Below, piece after piece: positions 49,362 to 58,751 of a stretch of 64,000 nt of DNA (position 1 is the stretch's first letter; the number at the start of each line of letters is the position of its first letter). Source of the DNA: Paraburkholderia sp. PGU19 (GTDB lineage: Bacteria > Pseudomonadota > Gammaproteobacteria > Burkholderiales > Burkholderiaceae); the NCBI RefSeq assembly GCF_013426915.1, contig NZ_AP023180.1:62001-126000 (forward strand). The letters are read 5' to 3'. Both the position numbers and the translations under genes were made by a program. The notes under the pieces are model-generated. The model was given only the letters and a program-made list of their open reading frames with translations, had not been told where the DNA came from and searched no databases.

Positions 49362-50639
49362 TCAGCCCGAGCGCCGCGATCGGTCCGCGAGCGCATCGCG
49401 CGTCTGCATCGCCGTGTATGTCAGCTGCGCGGCGGCGAGGCCCAGCGCGCCGAATGTGTGCGTAAGGCCGAACGCCGCGAACGCGTCAGGCACGGGCCGC
49501 TCGCCTGCGATCGCCGCGGCAAGCAGTTCGCCCGACACCGTGGTCGGCGCCATCCCATGTCCGCCGAAGCCGACTGCGTACCAGACGCCGTCCGCGCTCT
49601 GGCCAATCTGCGGCATCTTGTGCCGCGCGTAGCTCATCAGGCCGCCCCACGCGTGGTCGATACGCACGTCGCGCAACTGCGGATACACCTTCAGCAGATC
49701 GCGGCGCAGCAGCCGCGCAATCGCCTCGGGCTCGCGCTCCAGGATCGAGATGCGTCCGCCCCACAGAATGCGCGTGTCAGGCAATGGCCGGTAGTAGTCG
49801 AACGCGAAGCGCGTGTCATAGACGGCGCAATGGCAGTCGATTGCATCGGTGAGCCGCGCGCCGAGCGGCTCGGTCGCCATCACGTAGGTTGCGATCGGCA
49901 GGACGGCGCGCTCGACGCGCCGGTACACGTTGCGCGCATAACCGCCGCCCGCCATCACGACGTGCCGGGCGTCGATCGATCCTTGCGCCGTCCCGACCAC
50001 GTACCCGCTGCCTTGCCTGCGCAGCGACGCGACAGGCGACTGCTCGACGATCCGCACACCGGCCGCTTCCGCCGCGCGCGCGACACCCAGCACGTACTTC
50101 AGCGGATGAAAGTGAAACGCATTGCGCTCGAACAGCCCGCCGTGATAACGCGTGGTCTTCAGCCGCGCGGCGAGTTCCGTGGCGCCAAGCGGCTCCCATT
50201 CGACGCCGAACGTGTCCTTCATCAGACGGCGCTGGCCGTCGAGGCGCGACGAGTCGTCGAACCAGTTTGCGAGAATCACGCCCGCGTCCGTCGCATCGCA
50301 GGCGATCGCGTAGCGCTGGATGCGCGCGCGCATCAGGTCGACGGCGTCGATCGTCAGCGCGTACAGTTCGCGCGCCCGCGCCGGGCCGAGAATTTTCAGC
50401 AGGTCCGCGCAGTCGAGACTGTAGCCGCCGAACACGAAGCCGCCGTTGCGGCCCGACGCGCCATAGCCAACCTGGTTCGCTTCGACCACGACGACGTCGC
50501 GCACGCCGCGCTCGGCCAGTCCGAGCGCCGTCGACAGGCCCGCCAGCCCGCCGCCGACGATGCAGACGTTCGCGCTCAGGTTTCCGGCCAGTGCAGGGCG
50601 CACGGGCCGCTCGACGGTCGCTTCGTAGTAGGTTTGCAT
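49362..50639 (-). CDS. FAD-dependent oxidoreductase, PuuB/OrdL (DAO) family
   Basis: A 425-residue flavoprotein. FAD binding is in ANVCIVGGGLAGLSTALGLA, followed by GYGASGRNGGFVFGGYS, which is typical of gamma-glutamylputrescine and related amine oxidases; the C-terminus has GVWYAVGFGGHGMAPTTVSG. It probably oxidises an amine or amino acid, substrate unknown. The start is ATG 50639 (MQTYYEATVERP); the frame open to 50927 reads as unlikely protein. No polyamine gene adjoins, so a putrescine role is not supported by context. A TetR gene follows. Confidence 0.83.
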   Translation of the reverse strand: MQTYYEATVERPVRPALAGNLSANVCIVGGGLAGLSTALGLAERGVRDVVVVEANQVGYGASGRNGGFVFGGYSLDCADLLKILGPARARELYALTIDAVDLMRARIQRYAIACDATDAGVILANWFDDSSRLDGQRRLMKDTFGVEWEPLGATELAARLKTTRYHGGLFERNAFHFHPLKYVLGVARAAEAAGVRIVEQSPVASLRRQGSGYVVGTAQGSIDARHVVMAGGGYARNVYRRVERAVLPIATYVMATEPLGARLTDAIDCHCAVYDTRFAFDYYRPLPDTRILWGGRISILEREPEAIARLLRRDLLKVYPQLRDVRIDHAWGGLMSYARHKMPQIGQSADGVWYAVGFGGHGMAPTTVSGELLAAAIAGERPVPDAFAAFGLTHTFGALGLAAAQLTYTAMQTRDALADRSRRSG

Positions 50640-51010
50640 AAGGGTCAGGAGGCTGGGTCGTCGCGTCGCCCGGAATCCGGCGGGCATGGGATGCCTGGCG
50701 TGCGCGGCCATGTTACCCAACTTCGCCCGGTCGCCGTATTCGGTATTCCAGGGAGACCGCGCTGGCGGAAGGGCCGCGCGGAGGTTGCATCGGCATCGAA
50801 GCGGCGCCGTCTTTACTCTTCCGCGGTGCGGAAAACGCGACGCCAGGCGGCAAAAGATGCCGCCGCGTGGCGCCAGTGTGACGGCTGTGTTGCGTGCCGT
50901 ACTCACCCGATCAAGTCGTTGCGTCACCTGACCCTCACAACCGGCTGTTACGCGTTAGACTGACATGAGTCGAGGTTAATGTGGTCAGGCATCTGCAAGG
51001 AGACGCCGCC
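50640..51010. promoter_or_regulatory. Divergent promoter region
   Basis: A 371-bp gap between the divergent oxidoreductase and penicillin-binding protein genes. The frame of the oxidoreductase continues through it but lacks protein-like sequence. I see no clear palindrome and no small gene. Confidence 0.4.
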
Positions 51011-54000
51011 ATGAATCGGCCACTACGGTTCCCGCTACGCGCAATCGGCACCACATCCGCCTGGAAGTGGTTCAAGTGGCTCTTTTTTGCCTCGTTTCTC
51101 GTAGCCGTCGCCCTCGGCGTGCGCTTTGTTCAGATCGAAATGGACACGTCGCGGTTCCAGGCGCGCTACCTGTCCGAACTGACGCGCGACGTCGGGTTTA
51201 CCGTCTCCGAAGGCCCGAGCGACAACATCCGCTTTCCAACCGACGGCCCCTACGACATCCGCCTCGGCTACGCGCTTATTCCATCCTTCGAACGCCGTTT
51301 GAAAGAACGCGGCTTTTCGGTTGCGTCGCAGGCGCGCGATTCGGAGCGGATGGCGTCGCTCGCCGACGACGGCCTGTTCATTCCCTACGAAGAAAAGGAC
51401 CAGGCGGGACTGATGCTGTATGACTCGACGGGCACGCGCCTGTTCGGCTCGCAGTTTCCCGCGCGCGTGTATGACGATTTCGAGTCAGTGCCGCCGCTGG
51501 TGGTGTCGGCGCTGCTGTTCATCGAAGACCGCCATCTGCTCGACCCCGACCAGCCGAACCGCAATCCCGCCATCGATTGGGGACGCTTCAGCCGCGCGCT
51601 GATGGATCAGGGTTTGCGGGTCTTCAACCACAACCAGGCGCAGCCCGGCGGCAGCACGCTCGCCACGCAGATCGAGAAGTTCCGCCATTCGCCCGGCGGC
51701 CGCACGGCGACGCCGAAGGAAAAGCTGCGGCAGATCGCGTCGGCGTCGGTGCGGGCGTATCTCGACGGCCCGCGCACGATGCCCGCGCGCGAGCAGATCG
51801 TCGTGCGCTATCTGAACTCGGTGCCGCTTGCCGCGCAGCCCGGCATCGGCGAGGTCAACGGTATCGGCGACGGGCTCACGGCGTGGTATGGCCGCGATTT
51901 CGCCGAAGTCAACCGTGTGCTGAAAGCGCCGTCCACGCCCGACAATCTCGCCGAACAGGGCCTTGCGTTCCGTCAGGTGCTGTCGCTGATGATCGCGCAG
52001 CGCGGGCCGTCGCACTTCCTGCTGCGCAAGAACGACGATCTCAATGCTCTGACGGAAAGCTATCTGCGCCTGTTTGTCGCGAACGGCGTGATTACTCCGG
52101 AACTGCGCGACGCCGCGCTCTCGCAACAACTCGTACTGACACGCGCGAAGCTCGCGCCGCCCGAAGGCTCGTACGTCGAGCGCAAGGCGGTGACGTCGCT
52201 GCGCACCCATCTGCTGTCGTCGCTTGGCGTGTCGACGCTTTACGACCTCGACCGGCTCGATGTGCGCGTCACGTCGACGATGAACAACAAGGTCCAGCAG
52301 GACATCAGCGACCGGCTCGCCGCCGCGACGACGAAAGATGGCGCGCAGGCAGCCGGCCTCTATGGCTTCAACATGCTCCAACCGAAGGACGATCCGTCGA
52401 ATATCGCCTTCAGCTTCACACTGTTCGAAAAGCGCGACGGCACGAACCTGTTGCGCGTGCAGACGGACAGCGTGAACCGTCCGTTCGATATCAACTCCGG
52501 CGCGCGCCTGAATCTCGGCTCGACCGCGAAGCTGCGCACGATCATCACGTATCTGCAGATCATGCAGGATCTGCATGCGCGCTATGGGCAGATGAGCGTC
52601 GAAGAACTGCGCGCCGTGAAGCCCGAGCGCGAAGACGCGTTGACGCGCTGGGCCGTCGACTACTTCATGCACACGAAGGACCCTTCGCTGAGCGCGATGC
52701 TCGATGCGTCGGTCGAGCGCAAGTATTCGGCCAATGCGGGCGAAACCTTCTACACGGGCGGCGGCGCGCAAACCTTCACGAACTTCGAAGCCGACGAGAA
52801 CTCGCGCATCCTCACCATACATCAGGCTTTCCAGCATTCGGTGAATCTCGTGTTCGTGCGGATGATGCGCGACATCGTCCACTATGAAACGATCAGGACG
52901 TCCGGACCGTCGTCGCAATGGCTCGACGATCCCGCCACGCGCAACATGTATCTGACGCGCTTTGCCGATCAGGAAAGCCGCGTGTACATGAACCGCTTCT
53001 ACACGAAGTATCACGGCAAGACGCAGGACGAGATGCTCGCGATCCTGCTGCGCGGCGTGCGCAAGTCACCGCCGAAAATCGCGACCGTGTTGCGCAGCGT
53101 GCGGCCCGACGCACCGCAGGCCTGGTTCAACGACCAGATGCGCGCCGCGTTGAAGAACACGCCGAAAGCGAATCCGCCCGACGACGCACTCGCGCAGCTC
53201 TACGCGAAGTACGCCATCGACAAGTTCAATCTGAACGACCGCGCGTACATTTCGAGCGTGCATCCGCTGGAGCTGTGGCTCGTCGACTATCTGCGCGAGC
53301 ATCCCGACGCGAACGCGAACCAGGTGATGGACGCGAGCCGTGACGTGCGCGCGGATTCGTACAAGTGGCTCTTCAAGACGCGCTATCACGCGACGCAGGA
53401 CCGGCGCATTCGCCGCATGGTCGAGCAGCATGCGTACGATGCGATCGCCAGGTCGTGGCAGGCGCTCGGCTATCCGTTCTCGCATCTGACGCCGTCCTAT
53501 GCGGCTGCGATCGGCGCATCGGGCGATCGTCCTGCGGCGCTCGCGCAGCTGATCGGCGTGATCGTGAACAAGGGCAATCAGGCGCCGACGCAAAGCCTCT
53601 CCGAACTCGAGTTCGCCAAGGGCACGCCGTATGAAACGCGCTTCGTGCGCGCGACGCCGCAGCCCACGGAAGCCGTATCGCCCGATATTGCGCAGGTCGT
53701 GCAGACGCTGTTGCGCGACGTCGTCGCGGGCGGAACGGCGAAGCGCCTCGCGGGCGGCATGACGTTCCCGAACGGCAAGACATTGGAGGTCTACGGCAAG
53801 ACGGGGACGGGTGATCAGCGTCTGAACATCTACGCGAAAGGGCGCAGGCTGATCGAGTCGCGCAAGGTCAATCGCACGGCGACGTTTGTGTTCGCGATCG
53901 GCGACCGCTTCTTCGGCACGCTGACGGCCGTCGTGCATGAACCGTACGCGAAGCGCTACGACTTCACGAGCGCGCTGGCCGTGCAGTTGCTGAAGTCGAT

Positions 54001-54088
54001 GGCACCCGAGTTGCAGCCGCTGCTCGACGAACCCGCTTCAAAAGACACGCCGAAAGTGGCGGCAAACACGGTGCCGAAGGCTCAATAA
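51011..54088 (+). CDS. Atypical class A penicillin-binding protein (GT51 transglycosylase plus transpeptidase)
   Basis: A 1025-residue membrane-anchored peptidoglycan synthase. TM helix about residues 19-40. The GT51 domain keeps the first catalytic Glu (Glu172 in LFIEDRHLL) and QPGGSTLATQIEKF. The transpeptidase motifs are S504-TAK, S610-VN and K930-TG, all in order. Spacing is unusual: SxxK to SxN is about 106 residues and SxN to KTG about 320, against 59 and 190 in E. coli PBP1a, so large insertions lie in the transpeptidase half. AAGGAG precedes ATG 51011. Its end overlaps the convergent ROK gene by seven bases. Confidence 0.82.
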   Translation: MNRPLRFPLRAIGTTSAWKWFKWLFFASFLVAVALGVRFVQIEMDTSRFQARYLSELTRDVGFTVSEGPSDNIRFPTDGPYDIRLGYALIPSFERRLKERGFSVASQARDSERMASLADDGLFIPYEEKDQAGLMLYDSTGTRLFGSQFPARVYDDFESVPPLVVSALLFIEDRHLLDPDQPNRNPAIDWGRFSRALMDQGLRVFNHNQAQPGGSTLATQIEKFRHSPGGRTATPKEKLRQIASASVRAYLDGPRTMPAREQIVVRYLNSVPLAAQPGIGEVNGIGDGLTAWYGRDFAEVNRVLKAPSTPDNLAEQGLAFRQVLSLMIAQRGPSHFLLRKNDDLNALTESYLRLFVANGVITPELRDAALSQQLVLTRAKLAPPEGSYVERKAVTSLRTHLLSSLGVSTLYDLDRLDVRVTSTMNNKVQQDISDRLAAATTKDGAQAAGLYGFNMLQPKDDPSNIAFSFTLFEKRDGTNLLRVQTDSVNRPFDINSGARLNLGSTAKLRTIITYLQIMQDLHARYGQMSVEELRAVKPEREDALTRWAVDYFMHTKDPSLSAMLDASVERKYSANAGETFYTGGGAQTFTNFEADENSRILTIHQAFQHSVNLVFVRMMRDIVHYETIRTSGPSSQWLDDPATRNMYLTRFADQESRVYMNRFYTKYHGKTQDEMLAILLRGVRKSPPKIATVLRSVRPDAPQAWFNDQMRAALKNTPKANPPDDALAQLYAKYAIDKFNLNDRAYISSVHPLELWLVDYLREHPDANANQVMDASRDVRADSYKWLFKTRYHATQDRRIRRMVEQHAYDAIARSWQALGYPFSHLTPSYAAAIGASGDRPAALAQLIGVIVNKGNQAPTQSLSELEFAKGTPYETRFVRATPQPTEAVSPDIAQVVQTLLRDVVAGGTAKRLAGGMTFPNGKTLEVYGKTGTGDQRLNIYAKGRRLIESRKVNRTATFVFAIGDRFFGTLTAVVHEPYAKRYDFTSALAVQLLKSMAPELQPLLDEPASKDTPKVAANTVPKAQ

Positions 54089-55305
54089 CCGACTTCCGTG
54101 GCGGGCTTGAGAAAGAGTTCGTGCATCGGCGCGAAGTGCGCGTAGAGCGGCAGGATCGCGCCGCCCATCGCGCGCGCGTCGGAGCCGATCGTGCCATCGA
54201 GCAATTGCGGGCGCACGATGCCTTCCCACTCGAATTTGTCGAGCACGCGCTCCGTGCGGCGAATGATCTCGCGCACCAGTTGCCGGTCCACTTCGCCGTC
54301 TATCACCACCGCTTCGAGATCGAGCAGCGCCGCCGCGTTCGTCAATGCGCCCGCAATCGCGGGACACGCGGTGTCGAGCCATTGCTCGGTGAGCCGCCAC
54401 AAGTCGGGCGACAACGCGCGATGATCGTGTGCGGCGGTGGCGGGCGCGCCCGCATCGACGAACAGCTTTTCGAGCACGAAGCCCGACGCCGCGTGCAGCA
54501 ACTGTTGCGCAGGCTGACGCGCGTTGCCGCTCATGATCGGTATCGAGCCGACGGCGCCCGCGTTGTCGTGCGGGCCGCCATGCAGGCGTCCGTCGATCAC
54601 CAGTCCGCCGCCGATGAACGTACCGACGAACAGATACAAAAAGTTGTGGATGCCGCGTCCCTGGCCCATCACCAGTTCGGCGGCGCAAGCGGCTGTCGTG
54701 TCTTTTGCGAACTCGACGGGCAGGCCCGTCATCGACGCGATGCGCACGCGGATGTCGATGTCGTTCCACGCATCGAGCGCTTCGCGCGGCGCGCCGAGAA
54801 AATCGCGCCAGCCGCCGAGCCACAGCGGCGCCGCCACGCCGACGCCGACCACCTTCTCGCGTCGTGCGCCGAGTGCCTCGTTGATGCGCGCGAGCTTGCT
54901 GTCGAGCGCCGGGAACAACGTGCGCGGATCGGGATACGCGTACTCCTGCACTTCGCGGCAGCACACGCGCCCGAGAAAATCCATGGCGAGCACATCGAGG
55001 CTGCGCCGCCCGACCTTCACGCCGATCGTATAGGCGCCTTCCGCGCGCAACGCGATGGGCACGGAAGGCTGCCCGATGCGTCCGCGCACGCGCGCCTGTT
55101 TTTCGAGCAGGCCGTCGTCGATCAACCGCTCGACGATCATCGACACGGTCTGCATCGACAGACGCGTGAGCCGTCCCACGTCGGCTTTCGGCAGCGGGCC
55201 ATGCAAACGGATCGCCTGCAGCACGATGCGTTCGTTGAACTGCCGCATGCCGACCTGGTTCGAGCCGACTGTGCGTTTCAGCGGTGAGCGAGTGCCCGTA
55301 TCCAT
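54082..55305 (-). CDS. ROK-family transcriptional regulator of the FrcBCA-like operon
   Basis: A 407-residue regulator with an N-terminal winged helix-turn-helix (ADVGRLTRLSMQTVSMIVER) and a ROK sugar-sensing domain (YLFVGTFIGGGLVIDGRLHG). The cysteines of the ROK zinc motif are not evident. It is the last gene of a minus-strand operon with a sugar ABC transporter, starting 30 bp after the ATPase stop. In Sinorhizobium the fructose importer frcBCAK is linked to a ROK regulator, which supports the same job here. A ROK-type inverted repeat lies upstream of the operon at 58432. Confidence 0.87.
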   Translation of the reverse strand: MDTGTRSPLKRTVGSNQVGMRQFNERIVLQAIRLHGPLPKADVGRLTRLSMQTVSMIVERLIDDGLLEKQARVRGRIGQPSVPIALRAEGAYTIGVKVGRRSLDVLAMDFLGRVCCREVQEYAYPDPRTLFPALDSKLARINEALGARREKVVGVGVAAPLWLGGWRDFLGAPREALDAWNDIDIRVRIASMTGLPVEFAKDTTAACAAELVMGQGRGIHNFLYLFVGTFIGGGLVIDGRLHGGPHDNAGAVGSIPIMSGNARQPAQQLLHAASGFVLEKLFVDAGAPATAAHDHRALSPDLWRLTEQWLDTACPAIAGALTNAAALLDLEAVVIDGEVDRQLVREIIRRTERVLDKFEWEGIVRPQLLDGTIGSDARAMGGAILPLYAHFAPMHELFLKPATEVGY

Positions 55306-55335
55306 CGACGGTGTCCGGTTACGCGTATCGGTTCG

Positions 55336-56136
55336 TCATGCGATGGCCCGCACGTCGGCCTGTTTCGCGCCCGTCATGATCGCGACAGCATCCGACATGT
55401 GGATGTCGTTCTTGTTGACGAGCGCCGCGCGCCGTCCGAGCCGCTGAATGTGAATGCGGTCTGCGATCTCGAACACATGCGGCATGTTGTGACTGATCAG
55501 GATGACGGGCAGGCCGCGATCGCGCACGCGCCGGATCAGCTCCAGCACCATGTTGCCTTCCTTCACGCCGAGCGCCGCCGTCGGTTCGTCGAGAATCACG
55601 ACGTGCCGCGCGAAGGCCGCGCTGCGCGCCACCGCGACGCCCTGGCGCTGACCGCCCGAGAGGGTTTCGACGGCCTGGCGCATCGAGCGGATGCCGATCT
55701 GCAGGTCTTTCATCGCATTGGTCGCTTCTTCGAGCATGCGGCGCTTGTCGATGATCTTGAAGATCTTGCCGCGCCAGCCAGGCTTGACCAGTTCACGCGC
55801 GAGAAACAGGTTCTCCGCGATGCTCATGGCGGGCGCTACGGCGAGATCCTGATAGACCGTTTCGATGCCTTGCTGGCGCGCGTCGAGCGGACTGCGGAAC
55901 TTGACGGATTTGCCGTCAAGCAGCAGGTCGCCTTCATCGGGCACGAGCGCGCCCGAGAGCGCCTTGATGAGCGATGACTTGCCCGCGCCGTTATCGCCGA
56001 TCACGGCCATGATTTCGCCAGGCATCACTTCGAAGTCGCAGCCGTCGAGCGCGGTGACCTGGCCGTAGCGCTTGATGAGACCGCGCGCTTGCAGAACGGG
56101 CGTCGTGCCGTTGGTGGTAGAGGTGGTTGTCGACAT
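55336..56136 (-). CDS. Sugar ABC transporter ATPase, single domain (FrcA type)
   Basis: A 266-residue ATPase. Walker A is GDNGAGKSS, the signature LSGGQRQGVAVARS, and Walker B VVILDEPTAALG with a switch His in ILISHNMPHV. Unlike the two-domain ATPase of the deoxyribose operon, it has one domain and should act as a homodimer, as in FrcA. The start is ATG 56136 (MSTTTSTTNGTT); an upstream frame is open to 56172. It starts 22 bp after the permease gene. Confidence 0.9.
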   Translation of the reverse strand: MSTTTSTTNGTTPVLQARGLIKRYGQVTALDGCDFEVMPGEIMAVIGDNGAGKSSLIKALSGALVPDEGDLLLDGKSVKFRSPLDARQQGIETVYQDLAVAPAMSIAENLFLARELVKPGWRGKIFKIIDKRRMLEEATNAMKDLQIGIRSMRQAVETLSGGQRQGVAVARSAAFARHVVILDEPTAALGVKEGNMVLELIRRVRDRGLPVILISHNMPHVFEIADRIHIQRLGRRAALVNKNDIHMSDAVAIMTGAKQADVRAIA

Positions 56137-56158
56137 CACAGGCTCCTTCGAATAACGA

Positions 56159-57148
56159 TCAACGTGCGCCACGGCGCGACAGCTTGTCGGCGGCGACTGC
56201 GAGAATCACGAGAATGCCGGTGATCAGTACCTGGTACACCGACGACACACCCATCAAGGTCAAGCCATTGCGGAACACGCCGACAATCAACGCGCCCAGC
56301 AGCGTGCCAGCAATCGAGCCGCGTCCGCCGAACAGACTCGTACCGCCCAGCACCACGGCCGTGATGCTGTCGAGGTTCTCCGTTTGTCCCGCTTGCGGAT
56401 CGCCGACACCCGTGCGCGACACGGAGAGCAGCGCGGCGATGCCGTAGAGCGCGCCCGCCAGCGTGTACACCGTGATCAGGATGCGTTGCGCGGAAAGGCC
56501 CATCAGGCGCGCGGCTTCCGGGTTGTTGCCGAGCGCGTAGAGGTGACGGCCGGGCACCGTGTCGCGCAATACGAACCATGTCCCGAGATACATCAGCAGT
56601 GTCAGCACGGTGCCGTAGGTGACGGTGGCCGGCCCGAGATTGAAGGTGTTGCCGAAGAACATCATCGCGTCGGGCAGATTCGACACGCTCTCCGCGTTCG
56701 AATAGAGCTGCGTGGCCGCGAAGGCGATATTCAGCGTGCCGAGCGTGACGATGAACGCGGGCAGCTTGATGCGCGTAATCAGCACACCGTTGAGCAAGCC
56801 GAACAGCATGCTCGCACCGACGCCGCAAGCGATCGCAATGACGGGTGGCACGCCCATCACGACGGCGAATTTCGTCATCACGATCGAGCCGAACGCCATC
56901 AACATCCCGCACGACAGATCGATGCCGCCCGTCAGCACGATCAAGGTTTGACCGATGGCGATGACGGCGACCACCATCGTCTGCTGCATGATTAGCGACA
57001 GGTTCTGGAAAGACAGAAAGCGGTCGCTCTGCGAGATGAAAAAGATGCACGCGAGCACGAGCGCGACGAGCGGACCCGCTTCGGCAAGCGATGGCAGATG
57101 ATCCGCGAACCGGCGATGGTTGTGAGCGGGGGCGGTAGGAGTCGACAT
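56159..57148 (-). CDS. Sugar ABC transporter permease (FrcC/RbsC type)
   Basis: A 329-residue permease of the RbsC family. TGGIDLSCGMLMAFGSIVMT is the family signature, and PGRHLYALGNNPEAARLMGL the ATPase-contact loop. The single permease should act as a homodimer. The start is ATG 57148 (MSTPTAPAHNHRR). It belongs to the operon binding protein, permease, ATPase, ROK regulator. The 133-bp gap to the binding-protein gene is larger than other gaps in the operon. Confidence 0.9.
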   Translation of the reverse strand: MSTPTAPAHNHRRFADHLPSLAEAGPLVALVLACIFFISQSDRFLSFQNLSLIMQQTMVVAVIAIGQTLIVLTGGIDLSCGMLMAFGSIVMTKFAVVMGVPPVIAIACGVGASMLFGLLNGVLITRIKLPAFIVTLGTLNIAFAATQLYSNAESVSNLPDAMMFFGNTFNLGPATVTYGTVLTLLMYLGTWFVLRDTVPGRHLYALGNNPEAARLMGLSAQRILITVYTLAGALYGIAALLSVSRTGVGDPQAGQTENLDSITAVVLGGTSLFGGRGSIAGTLLGALIVGVFRNGLTLMGVSSVYQVLITGILVILAVAADKLSRRGAR

Positions 57149-57281
57149 GATGTGTTTCCTTCGAAGCAATGCGTGGCCTGCGCGCGGTACACGTACGCCA
57201 CGCTCACGCTGGAGAACTTGCGGAAGACGCGCGCCGTGCGCGTCCCCGTGACTGCTCAGTTAGTGCCTGGTTACTGCGTGC

Positions 57282-58310
57282 TTACTTGTTGCCCCAACAG
57301 TTGTCGAGGCCGAACTTCGTGTCCTTGCTGTCGACACCGCCTTGCGGCTTGTCGGTAATCAGCGTGACGCCCGTGTCGTGATAGCCGGAGACCTTCTTGC
57401 CCGTCTTCGCGTAGTCGACGCCTGCCTGCACGCCGAGCTCGGCCATCTTCAACGGATACTGCTGCGAGGTCGCGGCGATCGCACCGGCCTTCACGTTGCG
57501 CACGCCTTCACAGCCGCCGTCGATCGACACGATCATCACGCTCTTGTCCTTGCCGGCAGCTTTCAGCGCGCGATACGCGCCCGCTGCGGCCGGTTCGTTG
57601 ATCGTGTAGACGACGTTGATGTCGGGCGATTTCTGCAGGCAGTTTTCCATCGCCGTCTGGCCCTTCGACTGGTCGCCACGCGTGTCCTGGCTGCAGACGA
57701 TCGACGGATCGCCTTCCTTCACGCCCATGCCCTGCAAAAAGCCGTTGTGGCGCAGCACGCCGACGGACACGCCGGGCGCGAGATCGAGTGTCGCGATCTT
57801 CGCGGGCTTGCCGCCGAGTGAGGCCTTCGCATACTGGCCGATCAGCACACCCGCCTTGAAGTTGTCGGTGGCGAAGAGGGCGTCGGTGGCTTCCTGCGGG
57901 TCGGTCGGCGTATCGAGCGCAATCACAAGCGCGCCTGCCGCGCGTGCCTTCTTGATGCTCGGCACAATCGCCTTCGTGTCGCTCGGCGTGATGAGGATCG
58001 CTTTCGCGCCCGCCGTGATCATGTTCTCGATGGCCGTGACCTGCGCCGCGTTGTCGCCGTCGAACTTGCCGGCGGCCGTCAGCAGCTTCGCGCCGTCTTT
58101 TTGCGCGGCGGATTCCGCGCCTTGCTTCATCTTGACGAAGAAAGGGTTGGTGTCGGTCTTCGTGATCAGGCCGACGACGGGCTGATCGGCGGCGAGACTG
58201 GCGCTCGCGCACCATAGCGCAGACGCAGCGACGCACGCAGCGGCGATGCCCTTGACGACGGGTTGCGTGCGGGACGCGCGGCGCAGTTGCCTGCGGGAAA
58301 TCGGGTTCAT
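57282..58310 (-). CDS. Sugar ABC transporter substrate-binding protein (FrcB-like)
   Basis: A 342-residue periplasmic protein. A long Tat- or Sec-like leader ([20 protein letters not shown] then a hydrophobic stretch ending in ASLAAD, cleavage near residue 41) precedes a type 1 binding fold with [20 protein letters not shown] and [20 protein letters not shown]. It resembles FrcB for fructose, ribose and mannose; the ligand is inferred. A GGAG lies near the ATG at 58310. It is the first gene of the minus-strand operon, with an operator-like inverted repeat 120-150 bp upstream. Confidence 0.88.
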   Translation of the reverse strand: MNPISRRQLRRASRTQPVVKGIAAACVAASALWCASASLAADQPVVGLITKTDTNPFFVKMKQGAESAAQKDGAKLLTAAGKFDGDNAAQVTAIENMITAGAKAILITPSDTKAIVPSIKKARAAGALVIALDTPTDPQEATDALFATDNFKAGVLIGQYAKASLGGKPAKIATLDLAPGVSVGVLRHNGFLQGMGVKEGDPSIVCSQDTRGDQSKGQTAMENCLQKSPDINVVYTINEPAAAGAYRALKAAGKDKSVMIVSIDGGCEGVRNVKAGAIAATSQQYPLKMAELGVQAGVDYAKTGKKVSGYHDTGVTLITDKPQGGVDSKDTKFGLDNCWGNK

Positions 58311-58431
58311 GGGACGCTCCTCCGGATGATTGACAACGACGTTGTGATCAGCGGTCGATTCAGCAACTGGCTGTGCGCTGATCGCGCCTTCTTGTGCGTT
58401 CGCCGGACTTTGGATTCGCCGGTGACGCGGG

Positions 58432-58460
58432 ACTTACTAAATCAACTTGTTTTAGTTAGT
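58432..58460 (-). promoter_or_regulatory. ROK-type operator upstream of the FrcBCA-like operon
   Basis: ACTTACTAAA at 58432-58441 and TTTAGTTAGT at 58451-58460 form an inverted repeat with one mismatch and a 9-bp spacer. The TTAGTT/AACTAA-like arms resemble known ROK operators such as that of XylR. It lies 122 bp upstream of the binding-protein gene, whose operon encodes a ROK protein. Confidence 0.7.
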
Positions 58461-58533
58461 ACAGCAGCGAGCGTCTCGAAAATCAAGGACGGGTTTTGCT
58501 GCGGCGCGGCTGGGGGAAGTGGTTGAAATACCC

Positions 58534-58558
58534 AAAAAGCCTTGTGCGACAAGGCTTT
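58534..58558 (-). terminator. Terminator-like hairpin upstream of the sugar operon
   Basis: The stem AAAGCCTTGT (58536-58545) and its complement (58549-58558) with loop GCG is followed on the minus strand by a T-run. No minus-strand gene ends here, so its role is unclear. It could be an insulator, a leftover terminator or the terminator of a short unrecognised transcript in the gap 58559-58751. Confidence 0.55.
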
Positions 58559-58751
58559 CCACGAGTCGCGCCCGCACGCGGCGGCGGCTCGGGATTGGGG
58601 TAAATCAGGAGTGGGCGAAGCTGTCGATTAACATCTTTTGTTCGCGTAATGGGCAAATGATCGATAGATGTGTGATTTCGATCCCTGTCGGGACCGCCAC
58701 TTGCTCCGGTAAACCCGAGGTCCGGCCGCAACAACGCGAGCGGAGGTTGAA

